The notes beneath the pieces are model-generated. The model had not been told where the DNA came from. It made no database searches and worked only from the letters and a program-made list of their open reading frames with translations. The translations under genes were made by a program, and so were the position numbers. From positions 3,224,001 to 3,288,000 of the forward strand of contig NC_022600.1 in the NCBI RefSeq assembly GCF_000484535.1: a stretch of 64,000 nucleotides of DNA. The letters run 5' to 3'. Below are positions 54,873 through 63,220 of this stretch, piece by piece (within the stretch, counting starts at the first letter, position 1; every line of letters begins with the position of its first letter). Source of the DNA: Gloeobacter kilaueensis JS1 (GTDB taxonomy: Bacteria > Cyanobacteriota > Cyanobacteriia > Gloeobacterales > Gloeobacteraceae).

Positions 54873-55496
54873 TTACCAGCTTTCTGCTAGGGACACAGGC
54901 TCAAGCCATAGCTGCAGGCCGAGCTGTTCGAGGTACTGCAATCCGTCCCCAATCTGCGCCTCGCTGCCGCGCAACTCAAGGTCGAACCAGCCGTCGTCGT
55001 TGCTGCCGGAACCCAACAGCGCACCGAGAATGGTGAAGCTCAGCTTGTATCTGGCCGTCAGATTAGAGAGCACCGGCTCGCGCCGGAAGCGCTGCGGTAC
55101 GTGCAGGCGCACCCGCAGAGAGACTTCTGTGCTCCGTTCGTTCAGAGGCTTGATAAAAACGCGCTCCCGGTCGCTATGCAGTTGTACCGGGCAGGCAAAC
55201 TGGTCAGGTGCTGAGAGCACACCCTCGTAGTCGAATACCCCCACCTCAAAGTTGAGGTGCCTGGGCAACGGCACCCCCGGCCCCTGGGGCGAGACGTTAC
55301 AGTACATCTCCAGGCCAATCCAGTCTCTTCCTTCCTGCCGCACTGCCAGCGAAAGCGCAGAGGTGTCAGTGCTCAGCGTATGCCAGTGGACCACCGAGGC
55401 CGACCGGTCCCAGAGCGTCGCCGGAATACAGACCTGCCGGGGAATCCGCAGATGGGTGCGCAGTCGAGCAGTCCGGCTCTCGGCAGTGGTGTTCAT
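54873..55496 (-). CDS. NIL-domain-containing protein
   Basis: A 207-residue protein. Residues 1-130 are beta-rich and unrecognised (VVHWHTLSTDTSALSLAVRQEG). The last 75 residues form a NIL domain (SNLTARYKLSFTILGALLGSGSNDDGWFDLELRGSEAQIGDGLQYL), otherwise found at the end of methionine ABC transporters and some ferredoxins, where it senses small ligands such as methionine. ATG at 55496 has GGGAG upstream. Near the Crp-type regulator and sulfite reductase it may have a sulfur-related role, which is inference. Confidence 0.75.
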   Translation of the reverse strand: MNTTAESRTARLRTHLRIPRQVCIPATLWDRSASVVHWHTLSTDTSALSLAVRQEGRDWIGLEMYCNVSPQGPGVPLPRHLNFEVGVFDYEGVLSAPDQFACPVQLHSDRERVFIKPLNERSTEVSLRVRLHVPQRFRREPVLSNLTARYKLSFTILGALLGSGSNDDGWFDLELRGSEAQIGDGLQYLEQLGLQLWLEPVSLAESW

Positions 55497-55643
55497 GGGT
55501 GCTCCCGGTTCGTGCAAACAGATAAAGGGGCCAGTTCCCGGTTAAAAATAAATTACCGGTAAGTTGGTCGATTTATCGTAGTTAGTGCCCATTATGCTTG
55601 CACATCTGCGCTGAGATTGCAAGCTGTCTGCTGACAATTGCGC

Positions 55644-56453
55644 TCAAAAAACCGACAGCAGCCACAGACCGATCGCCGTTGCGGCAAGAAAAACCAGTCC
55701 CATCGCTCCGGCGAGGGGTTTGCCGCCCAGGCCGCTCACCCACTCTCTTACGGCACCGGTGGACCGCACGATCCCGTGGGTGTCGATGAGGGTCATCCCC
55801 CAGACCCAACCGGCGTGCAGTCCCCAGGCCAGATAAAGATTGCCCCCCGAGAGTATTCTTGCCAGCACCAGGACCATGCCCATTGCCCAGAGCCCCGGTA
55901 GTTCCCGCGCTGCCTCAGCGAATTTGTCGAGCTGCCAGATAAGGTGCAGTGCGGCAAAGACGAGGCTGCTGGCAACTGCTGCGGTCCAGGGACCGTAGGG
56001 CAAAAGGGTCTGGAACAGAAAACCGCGAAACAACAGCTCCTCGACTCCGCCCACAAAAAGCCCGATCACAAGCGGCAGCAAAAAAGGTTGCCCACCCAGG
56101 CGCACAGGCTTTATCTGTGCCCAACCCGCTGCCGTCTCAAAGCCAAACAGCAGCGCCAATCCCAGTGTTCCGAGGCCGAGCCCGGCAAGCACCTGCAACC
56201 CAGCCCGCCCGCCGGCATCTCCGAGGCCGTAGGCGGCAAGGGGAACGGCAAGCCAGGCACTGACTGCCCAGACAACGATCGGAATGATGAGGTAGAGGCT
56301 GAGCAGAAGCTTGAGCCTGTCAGCAAAAGCAATAGGCCGACCGGGCCGCCAGCCCAGCCGGATGAGCTGGGGCAGTGCCACCGGCAGCCAGAGGCCAAAG
56401 CAGCCTGCGGCGACGACAAAGACAAGCAGTAGCGGCGAGGGGGCATCCGGCAT
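55644..56453 (-). CDS. CPBP family intramembrane metalloprotease
   Basis: A 269-residue membrane protein with about seven hydrophobic segments. The three CPBP motifs are EELLFRGFLFQ (about 138), FAALHLIWQ (about 166) and a later WGLHAGWVWG (about 210). This is the Abi/CAAX protease superfamily, which handles prenyl-protein processing, bacteriocin self-immunity or membrane protein trimming. No bacteriocin gene is adjacent. Function therefore open. Confidence 0.88.
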   Translation of the reverse strand: MPDAPSPLLLVFVVAAGCFGLWLPVALPQLIRLGWRPGRPIAFADRLKLLLSLYLIIPIVVWAVSAWLAVPLAAYGLGDAGGRAGLQVLAGLGLGTLGLALLFGFETAAGWAQIKPVRLGGQPFLLPLVIGLFVGGVEELLFRGFLFQTLLPYGPWTAAVASSLVFAALHLIWQLDKFAEAARELPGLWAMGMVLVLARILSGGNLYLAWGLHAGWVWGMTLIDTHGIVRSTGAVREWVSGLGGKPLAGAMGLVFLAATAIGLWLLSVF

Positions 56454-57025
56454 AGATTGGAATTTTTCGACTAATTAGACGGAGCTAAATAGGCATCAGA
56501 TTTGGGCTGGAGTGGGGGAAGCGGGTTTTTGAGTACTTCTAAAACCGTCCCCACCCCTCCACACCCCCCCTGCCCCCCGCTCTCCTCCTCCTGCCCCCCG
56601 AATGGGGGGCTGCCCCCGCTGGGCAGGGAAGAAGAGGGGGGGTTCACTGTAACTGGGTTGCGGGTGGGATGGGCGAAGTCAGTTGCAGACTCGAAGGGAT
56701 GCATAGCTGTTTTGATCTGACGTTAATTACCTTCGGCTACACTTCAACAACATCTGCTGTCTTGGGCACCTTCTCGATAAACCAATCCATGCTCAAACGA
56801 CCTGAGCGCTGAGGCGTCTGGTATAGGGGTGGTCTAATGGGAGTCCAGTTGGAGCGCAAACGCTGCTGCACCACATCAGAAAGACTGCCTGACCGTTTTC
56901 TGTTCACACGGGCGCGGATCATGTAGGTATTTTAGCCCAGGCATGATCCGGTGGGAATCCAGCCAGGAAAGTGTCCGACTGGAAGCTAGCCGGGAGGGCA
57001 TCCAACCTATGCCCTGATCCTGGTT
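56454..57025. other. Intergenic stretch with a G/C-run hairpin and no supported gene
   Basis: From about 56500 to 56650 the sequence is an extreme C-rich then G-rich tract. A perfect hairpin GCCCCCC-GAAT-GGGGGGC at 56593-56610 sits inside a longer imperfect C-run/G-run pairing. A 61-residue minus-strand frame (56737-56922) has no ribosome site or family match and may be a gene scrap. Confidence 0.55.
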
Positions 57026-58708
57026 CTAGAGCAATTGCGCCTCGAGGTCGGCTTTGCCTTTGCGGGCGCAAAAGTCACCGAAGGATTCGCCGGGCAACCG
57101 CTCGTCTTTGAAGTAGGCAAACAGAGGAGCGAGCAGCGCGGCGATCTCCTCGCGCTTGACCCGCTCGCGGAAAAGCCAGTTGAGCCGGGTCGATTCAAAG
57201 TTGCCGCCCAAAAACAGGTGGTAGGCACCGGGGGCACTGCCGACAAAACCGATTTCACCCATGTAGGGGCGGGCACAGCCGTTCGGACAGCCGGTCATCC
57301 GAATCGAGATGGGCGTGTCGGCCAGCTCCAGCTGCCGCAGGTGGGCAGTAAGTTCCTCAACGATCGAAGGGAGCACCCGCTCCGATTCGGTGAGGGCAAG
57401 GCTGCAGGTGGGCAGAGCCGGGCAGGCCATCGCGTAGCGATGGGAGGGGACGATATTGTCGGCTGTCTCGATGCCTGCCCGCTGCAAGATCCCATCGATG
57501 GCCTCGCGCTGATCGGGTAGAACATCGACGATGAGCAGGTTCTGGGTCGGCGTAAAGATAAGGTGCAATCCAAAGCGCTCGACGATCTGGCGCAGGGCAG
57601 ATTTGAGATAAAGACCTTCTCGATCGAGAATGCGGCCATTCTCGATCCAGAGGCCCAGAAAGTAGCGCCCGTCGCCCTGGGGGTGCCAGCCCAGGTAGTC
57701 CTCGTAGCGCCAGGAAGCTACAGGCCGCCAGGGTAGCAGAGCTTTGCCCAGGTACTTTTCGACTTGATCGCGAAACCATTCCAGCCCGCGATCGTGGATG
57801 AGATATTTGAGCCGGGCATGGCGGCGGTTGTAGCGATCGCCAAAATCGCGCTGCACCAGCACGATCGCCTTGACCGCATCGAGCATGTCCTCGGGAAGGA
57901 CAAAGCCCAGGTGATCGGCGCGGCGCGGGAAGGTCTCGGGGTTGGCGTGGGTCATCCCGAGGCCGCCCCCCACCGTCAGGTTGTACCCCACCAGCCGCTC
58001 GCCCTCGAAGAGCGGCACCAGGCCCAGATCCTGCGTGTAGAGATCGACCGAATTGTCGCCTTCGACGGCGACGGCGATCTTGAACTTGCGGGGCATGTAG
58101 GTCTTGCCGTAGATGGGTTCGACCTCCGGCTCGTCGGTAAAAAGCTTTTCTTCGCCCTGCCAGACTTCGACGTAGGCACCGGTGCGGGGAGTGAGCAGCT
58201 CGGCAATCTGAACCGCCGCCTCGCGGGCCGCCACGTAGGGCAAAGAAGCAAAGGGCGCAGCCGGAGCCATGACGTTGCGGTTGATGTCGCCGCAGGCTCC
58301 TAAAGTCGAGCCGAGGTGGGTGCTGATCGTCGCTACCACCTCCTGCAGGTTGCGCTTGTGGATACCGTGCAACTGCAGGCCCTGGCGGGTGGTGGCGCGG
58401 ATCGTGCCGTTGCCGAGACTGTCGGCGAGGGCGTCAATGGCCAGATAAAAGGCCGCCGGGGCGTAACCGCCCGGATTTTTGGTGCGCACCATAAAAGAAT
58501 AGTCAGGCTCAAGGGCGCTTTCCTTGCGCGCCTTGCGCTCGTCGCGGTCATCTTGCTGGTAGATGCCGTGGAATTTAAGCAGTTGCTGCGACTCCTCACC
58601 AAAGTGCGTCGTCGGCTCCGCCAGTTCCTCGCGCAACCTGCCGCGCAGGTTGTCGCTCTGCTCTTTGATCCGCTCAACTTTTGAGCGCCGCACCGTCGTC
58701 TCAGTCAT
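57026..58708 (-). CDS. sir: Sulfite reductase, siroheme/4Fe-4S hemoprotein
   Basis: A 560-residue enzyme that reduces sulfite to sulfide by six electrons. The cluster ligands are CPALPTC and CPNGC (near 430 and 475), the siroheme-coupled 4Fe-4S pattern of sulfite and nitrite reductases. Siroheme-side segments are ATTRQGLQLHGIHK and ACGDINRNV. In cyanobacteria the donor is usually ferredoxin, though the CysI-type NADPH form cannot be excluded by sequence. A Crp-type palindrome lies 68 bp upstream of the start. Confidence 0.93.
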   Translation of the reverse strand: MTETTVRRSKVERIKEQSDNLRGRLREELAEPTTHFGEESQQLLKFHGIYQQDDRDERKARKESALEPDYSFMVRTKNPGGYAPAAFYLAIDALADSLGNGTIRATTRQGLQLHGIHKRNLQEVVATISTHLGSTLGACGDINRNVMAPAAPFASLPYVAAREAAVQIAELLTPRTGAYVEVWQGEEKLFTDEPEVEPIYGKTYMPRKFKIAVAVEGDNSVDLYTQDLGLVPLFEGERLVGYNLTVGGGLGMTHANPETFPRRADHLGFVLPEDMLDAVKAIVLVQRDFGDRYNRRHARLKYLIHDRGLEWFRDQVEKYLGKALLPWRPVASWRYEDYLGWHPQGDGRYFLGLWIENGRILDREGLYLKSALRQIVERFGLHLIFTPTQNLLIVDVLPDQREAIDGILQRAGIETADNIVPSHRYAMACPALPTCSLALTESERVLPSIVEELTAHLRQLELADTPISIRMTGCPNGCARPYMGEIGFVGSAPGAYHLFLGGNFESTRLNWLFRERVKREEIAALLAPLFAYFKDERLPGESFGDFCARKGKADLEAQLL

Positions 58709-58775
58709 ACCTGTCTTTTTGCCCCAGTTCCCCGGTATCTCTATCGAGATTTAGCAATTTTTTGAGCATTTGTCA

Positions 58776-58791
58776 CGTGAGCTTGCTCACA
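58776..58791. promoter_or_regulatory. Crp-type operator palindrome between sir and htrA
   Basis: CGTGAGCTTGCTCACA fits the GTGA-N6-TCAC core of Crp-family sites and is a perfect GTGAGC/GCTCAC palindrome around TT. It lies 68 bp before sir and 91 bp before htrA. A Crp/Fnr-type gene is 4 kb away (54236). Confidence 0.7.
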
Positions 58792-58794
58792 TCG

Positions 58795-58806
58795 GCAAAA
58801 CTTTGC
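58795..58806. repeat. Second small palindrome in the sir-htrA region
   Basis: GCAAA-AC-TTTGC is a perfect 12-bp inverted repeat directly downstream of the Crp-type site. It could be a second regulator site. Confidence 0.45.
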
Positions 58807-58881
58807 TGACATAGTTCACGTTCGGAACCGCCGCTTTGCAGTCGGCGTCTACTTTCTGTAGTTGTCCTGGTGCCTGTTTCG

Positions 58882-59775
58882 ATGAACTGGAAGCCTGCCC
58901 TCACAGGTCTTGTCCTGCTCGGTATTCTCGGCCTTGCTTCGCCGCTGCCCGTCCTTGCCTTTGACCCAGAGGAGACGACGACGATCAAAGTTTACGACCG
59001 GGCGAGCAAGGCGGTCGTGAGCATTCGCAGCAGCGACGGCACCGGTGCCGGAGCGCTCATCGATCCGAGCGGGGTGATCATCACCAACAACCATGTCGTG
59101 CAGGGCAATCGGCGCGTGCAGGTGCAGACGGCGGACGGGCGGAGCTATACCGGCAGCGTGCGCGCCCTCGACCGGCGCAACGACCTGGCGATCGTCGAGA
59201 TTCAACCAAATCGAGCGCTGCCTTATCTGCGCCTTGCAACAGGACCGGCGCGGGTCGGCCAGCGCGTCTACGCGATCGGCAATCCCTTTGGCCTCGATCG
59301 CACCCTCACCGTCGGCATCCTGAGCCGGATCGCCCCGAACGGCGACCTGCAGACCGATGCCGCCCTCAACCCCGGCAACTCCGGTGGCCCGCTCCTTAAT
59401 TCGGATGGCGAAATCATCGGCATCAACAAGGCAATCTTGAGCGAGAGCGGCGGCAGTATCGGCATCGGTTTTGCCACCCCCACAACCCCGGTGCGGACAC
59501 TGCTTGCCAGTGGCAACCGCGAGACAGCTCAGCGCCCCGACCGCCGGGGACTGGGCGTCGTCCTCGATACCCAGACGCTCACCGTCCTCGAAGTCCAGCC
59601 GGACTCGCCGGCGGAGCGCGCCGGTCTGCAACCGGGCGATCAGTTGCTGGGGGTCAACAACTACGCCCTGCAAAGCTCTACCCAATTGCAGCAGATCTTG
59701 CAGCGCGCAGCTGGCACACTGATATTGACTGTGGCCCGCGATCGGCAGATCGGGCGCGTCCGGATCGAGTTGTAG
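58882..59775 (+). CDS. htrA: HtrA/DegP-type trypsin-like serine protease
   Basis: A 297-residue exported protease with one PDZ domain. The signal peptide is MNWKPALTGLVLLGILGLASPLPVLA. The catalytic His is in TNNHVV, Asp in RRNDLAIVEI and Ser in PGNSGGPLL. The PDZ region is at the end (VLEVQPDSPAERAGLQPGDQLLGVNN). Such enzymes remove damaged periplasmic proteins. ATG 58882 is chosen; a GTG 12 nt earlier is possible. A serpin gene follows 13 bp downstream. Confidence 0.95.
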   Translation: MNWKPALTGLVLLGILGLASPLPVLAFDPEETTTIKVYDRASKAVVSIRSSDGTGAGALIDPSGVIITNNHVVQGNRRVQVQTADGRSYTGSVRALDRRNDLAIVEIQPNRALPYLRLATGPARVGQRVYAIGNPFGLDRTLTVGILSRIAPNGDLQTDAALNPGNSGGPLLNSDGEIIGINKAILSESGGSIGIGFATPTTPVRTLLASGNRETAQRPDRRGLGVVLDTQTLTVLEVQPDSPAERAGLQPGDQLLGVNNYALQSSTQLQQILQRAAGTLILTVARDRQIGRVRIEL

Positions 59776-59788
59776 TCGGTTTGTCTGG

Positions 59789-61081
59789 ATGATCTTGTTG
59801 AGACTGGCCTTAATCTTTGCTTGCCTGCTGGCTTCTTGTGCAGTTGCTGTCGCTGCTCCGCGCAAGGCAGCCCTGAGTGCCCGCGAGGTCAGCGTTCCGC
59901 TCAATATCCGCCTGCGCGAGGCGAACCTGCGCTTTGGCTTTCGGCTTTTGAGCGAGCTGACGGAGGAAGCCCAGCCCCGCGAGGGGAATATCTTGATTTC
60001 GCCTTTGAGCGTCGAAATTGCCCTGGGCCTGCTGCTGCCGGGAGCCTCCGATCCGGTCAGGCGCGAGATCGCAAGTACGATCGAGTGGCGCGATCAGGAG
60101 CTGGACCAGGCGAGCGAGGCCCTCGCCTTGCTGAGCGAACAGTTTCGCACCGATGAGCCACGGATACAGCTGACGCTTGCCAACGTGCTCTGGGCGCAGG
60201 GAAGTGCCGCCGATCTTTCTCAACGCTTTTCGGGGCTGGCCCTCCCCCGTCCTGGAGCAAATGTGCTGATCGCCAATTTACAAAATTCGACGACAGCCAT
60301 CGATCTCAACCGCCAGCTCTCCCTGGGCACCAGCGGTCAGATCGATCGGGTTCTCGATCGAGAGCGACCGCAGACCCGCTCGCGGGTACTGGTAAACGCA
60401 GCCACTTTTCGTGCCCCCTGGCGGCAGGCATTCAATCCGGTAGAGACGAGCGAGGTTCCTTTTACCCTGAGCGATGGCAAGCAGAAGACCGTGCAGCGCA
60501 TGGGGATGACCGGCAGCTTTCGCTACTTCGAGGGGCGCGATTTTCAGGCGGTGAACCTGCCTTTTGGCCGCAACAGTGAATGGAGCATGATCGTGTTTTT
60601 GCCCGCCGCCGGTACCACCCTCACCGCCTTTGAAGACGACCTGAGCGACGAGCGCTGGCAGCTCTGGATGCAGCAATTTGCCCTGCGCGATGGAGCCGTC
60701 TACCTGCCCCAGTTGCGGTTGCGCTACGGCAGTGGTCTGAGCCGGGCCCTCAAGGCGCTGGGCATGGTAAACGCCTTTTCGGCAGGAACGAGCTTTCCTG
60801 GGCTGGGAACCGCCCTCGACGAGGTGAGCCACCAGACCGCCTTCGAGGCCCGCGAGGATGGCCTGGAGCCGCCACTGCCCACCGGCGACACCAAGCAGCG
60901 TCCGCTGAGCATCGTCAATCCAGCCCAGTCACCTTCAGCCCGCAGTGAGCGCCGCCGCCGGGCACCCTTCGTCTTTAATGTCGATCGGCCTTTCTTTTTT
61001 GCGATCTACAACAATTACTCCGGCTTCGTGTTGTTTTTAGGTTCCGTCGTCGATCCGACCGAGACCACCAACAGCGGTTAA
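59789..61081 (+). CDS. Exported serpin family protein
   Basis: A 430-residue serpin with a signal peptide (RLALIFACLLASCAVAVAA). Typical serpin segments are LREANLRFGFRLL, EGNILISPLSVEIALGLLLPGA, then VLVNAATFRAPWRQAF, and the closing FVFNVDRPFFFAIYNNYSGFVLFLG. Inhibitory serpins trap proteases by inserting the reactive-centre loop. Here the hinge reads EDGLEPPLPTG: P14 is Leu and the usual small residues are replaced by prolines, and the loop is long and Arg-rich (SERRRRAP). Inhibition is therefore doubtful. It sits just after htrA. Confidence 0.93.
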   Translation: MILLRLALIFACLLASCAVAVAAPRKAALSAREVSVPLNIRLREANLRFGFRLLSELTEEAQPREGNILISPLSVEIALGLLLPGASDPVRREIASTIEWRDQELDQASEALALLSEQFRTDEPRIQLTLANVLWAQGSAADLSQRFSGLALPRPGANVLIANLQNSTTAIDLNRQLSLGTSGQIDRVLDRERPQTRSRVLVNAATFRAPWRQAFNPVETSEVPFTLSDGKQKTVQRMGMTGSFRYFEGRDFQAVNLPFGRNSEWSMIVFLPAAGTTLTAFEDDLSDERWQLWMQQFALRDGAVYLPQLRLRYGSGLSRALKALGMVNAFSAGTSFPGLGTALDEVSHQTAFEAREDGLEPPLPTGDTKQRPLSIVNPAQSPSARSERRRRAPFVFNVDRPFFFAIYNNYSGFVLFLGSVVDPTETTNSG

Positions 61082-61141
61082 CAGCCAGACGCCGTGTAGG
61101 ATACAGACAAAGACCACCAGAAGACATCGTGACAGCCAAAG

Positions 61142-61939
61142 ATGAGTAGCGATCGGCAGAACTGGCTTTTTTGGGGACCGCAAATTATCGGGGTCTTGAT
61201 CCTCGCTTTTTTGCTTGTGAGCCTCAACCCGGTGCGTTTTGTGGGCAACGGCGAAAACCTCGTGGTCTTCTCCTGGCTCGGGGGCATCCAGCGCGAGGCG
61301 CTGCAGCCGGGGGCGCACCTGGTGCTGCCGGTGGTCTCCCAGACGATTCCCTTCGACATCAAGACCCAGACGCTCACGTTCAAAAATGGCGGCGAGAACA
61401 CCTACGGTCCCCGCGTCGTCGCCCTCACCCGCGACGGTCAGGAGATCAGCACCGAAGTAACGATGCAGTTTGTCGTGGCCGATCCGGCCAAAGTCTACGA
61501 GACTCTGGGCACTGACTATATCGACCGCATTGCGCCGATTGTTCGTTCTGTGATCTCTTCTGAAACCAGCGGCTTTTCTGCCCAGGCGCTCTACTCGACA
61601 AAGCGTCCCCTGTTGCAGGCGCAGATCCGCGAGCGGGTGGCAGGCAACCTCGGTCCCTACGGCATCAACGTCCTCGATCTGCTGCTCAGGGACGTGAGCT
61701 TCGACAAGGACTTTGTCTCGGCCATCGAGGCCAAGACGATCGCCGAGAACCAGCTTGCCAAAAAAGACTACGAGATCGATCAGGCCACCCAGGAAGCCAA
61801 GACTGCCATCTCCGAAGCCCAGGCGGAGGCTGGCCGCCTCGGAGCCAAAGCCGATGCCCTGACTAAAAATCCTGCCTACCTGCGGGTGGTCCAATCGGGC
61901 GTGCTGGGCGATACTCTCGATACTCTCGTCACCCGCTAA
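61142..61939 (+). CDS. Prohibitin/SPFH-domain membrane protein
   Basis: A 265-residue protein with one N-terminal transmembrane segment (WGPQIIGVLILAFLLVSL) and a Band-7/SPFH domain (about 30-200: NLVVFSWLGGIQREALQPGAHLVLPVVSQTI). A helical tail (about 200-245) is rich in Glu, Ala and Lys. Prohibitins form membrane rings that scaffold proteins and often regulate proteases. It follows the HtrA-serpin pair on the same strand by 60 bp. Confidence 0.9.
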   Translation: MSSDRQNWLFWGPQIIGVLILAFLLVSLNPVRFVGNGENLVVFSWLGGIQREALQPGAHLVLPVVSQTIPFDIKTQTLTFKNGGENTYGPRVVALTRDGQEISTEVTMQFVVADPAKVYETLGTDYIDRIAPIVRSVISSETSGFSAQALYSTKRPLLQAQIRERVAGNLGPYGINVLDLLLRDVSFDKDFVSAIEAKTIAENQLAKKDYEIDQATQEAKTAISEAQAEAGRLGAKADALTKNPAYLRVVQSGVLGDTLDTLVTR

Positions 61940-61954
61940 ATTTCACTACCGGGG

Positions 61955-62149
61955 GTGCCTGTGACGACAAATCTGCAGGTAGGCGAAAAATTCCCCGATG
62001 TAGAATTGCTCGATCACGAGCGCCAACCGATGCGCTTCTTGTTCTTCATGCGGCAGCGCCTCAGCGGCATCGGTATTGCAACCAGGAACTGCCGCCAGGA
62101 GCAGCTACAACTCCATGTTTCAGAAACCAGCTTGTTTCGTTTAAAATGA
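61955..62149 (+). pseudogene. Truncated redoxin-like gene fragment
   Basis: The 64-residue frame begins like an AhpC/redoxin protein (LQVGEKFPDVELLDHERQPM) and then loses all similarity after about residue 28. No active-site Cys motif remains in order. The break lies at about 62035, just before the AT-richer toxin-antitoxin region. The gene was probably cut by the event that brought that region in. Confidence 0.65.
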
Positions 62150-62170
62150 AACATGGCCATTTCTGAAACA
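62113..62170 (+). promoter_or_regulatory. Operator cluster and leaderless-looking promoter of the AbiE-like operon
   Basis: Three GTTTC...GAAAC palindromes occur: GTTTCAGAAAC (62117-62127), GTTTC/GAAAC at 62134-62152, and TTTCTGAAAC (62160-62169). In addition CCATGTTTC (62113) pairs with GAAACATGG (62148-62156). A -10-like TAAAAT (62142-62147) would place the transcript start at or beside the ATG at 62153. No ribosome site precedes that ATG. Type IV antitoxins are known to repress their own promoters through inverted repeats. Confidence 0.65.
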
Positions 62171-63220
62171 GACTTGCTTAACCTCCTAGATGTTATTCGA
62201 GCTCGGCTTCCTGCAAGATGGAAGCTTGAGCGCGAGCAGATCGAGCCTCACCTCGGGCGAGGGATGAGGCCAGACGCAACGGCAGTCCTTACAGATCCAC
62301 AGGGTATGAGCGCGGCCATCATCATCGAAGTGAAAAGCCAGCCAGTAGAAGCGCACAAGGTACCGTATATTGCAGCTCAGCTGCGCCGCTATGATCAGTG
62401 CGTTCCATTGTTACTGTGTCCCTTTTTAGGTAAGGCTGCCCGTACACGGCTGCTCGAATACGAAGTTAATTATATAGATTCTGTTGGAAACTCCAGACTC
62501 GCCATTGAGAAGCCCGCAATCTTTATAGAAACAACAGGAACTGACAAAAATCCCTACCGGGAAGCGGGAAAACCTTTGCGCTCATTGAAAGGGGCAGGTG
62601 CAGGAAGAGCTATACGAGCGCTATGCGACTTTATTCCTCCATATGGAGTTCGTGAACTTGCCAAATGTTCAGATGCTGCGGTGTCAGCAATCAGCCGGGT
62701 GGCTGACTTATTAGAGCGCGATGGGCTTGTGCAGCGCAGTAGTGGGCGTATTATTGATGTTGATTGGTGTGGAGTTTTGAGACGCTGGAGCCAGGATTAC
62801 GTGTTGTTTGTTTCTGGTAAGTATACGTCGTACTTAGAGCCTCGAGGTCTTTCAAACCTATTGTCTAAACTTCAGAATCTACAAGAGAAATGGGCTTTGA
62901 CAGGATCGCTAGCTCTAAACCAACGTGTGTCCGTTTCGCCAGCACGGCTTGGGCTGGTATATGTTCCTAATGTTCGTACTACAGCGAAGAATTTGCAGCT
63001 AGTGGAGACTGAAACAGGAGCGAATGTTATTTTACTTGAACCGTTTGATCCAGTTGTTTTCTCTCGTCTATGGGACTGGGAGATGCCGCAGCGAAATGCG
63101 GCAGCTACGCAGGTTGCTGTAGACCTTATGGTCAGTCCGGGTCGTGGTCCTGCTGAGGCTGAGGCATTGCTGGAATGGATGGGAAAAAACGTATCTGTGT
63201 GGAGGCGTAAGTGTATCTAA
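62153..63220 (+). CDS. AbiEi-like type IV antitoxin/regulator with nuclease-fold-like N-terminus
   Basis: A 355-residue protein. Residues about 40-125 look like a restriction-endonuclease-type fold (DATAVLTD, then IIIEVKSQ), where EVK is the family-like acid-Lys pair. A winged helix follows at about 165-195 (YGVRELAKCSDAAVSAISRVADLLERDGLVQR). The C-terminal part (about 205-345) resembles the AbiEi toxin-neutralising domain. The downstream nucleotidyltransferase overlaps by 10 nt. Codon use is lower in GC than upstream. AbiEi name is by context and pattern. Confidence 0.75.
   Translation: MAISETDLLNLLDVIRARLPARWKLEREQIEPHLGRGMRPDATAVLTDPQGMSAAIIIEVKSQPVEAHKVPYIAAQLRRYDQCVPLLLCPFLGKAARTRLLEYEVNYIDSVGNSRLAIEKPAIFIETTGTDKNPYREAGKPLRSLKGAGAGRAIRALCDFIPPYGVRELAKCSDAAVSAISRVADLLERDGLVQRSSGRIIDVDWCGVLRRWSQDYVLFVSGKYTSYLEPRGLSNLLSKLQNLQEKWALTGSLALNQRVSVSPARLGLVYVPNVRTTAKNLQLVETETGANVILLEPFDPVVFSRLWDWEMPQRNAAATQVAVDLMVSPGRGPAEAEALLEWMGKNVSVWRRKCI

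Noticed and set aside
56737-56922. 61-residue minus-strand frame in the C/G-run gap
   Set aside because: No ribosome site and no recognised pattern; mentioned only as a possible scrap.
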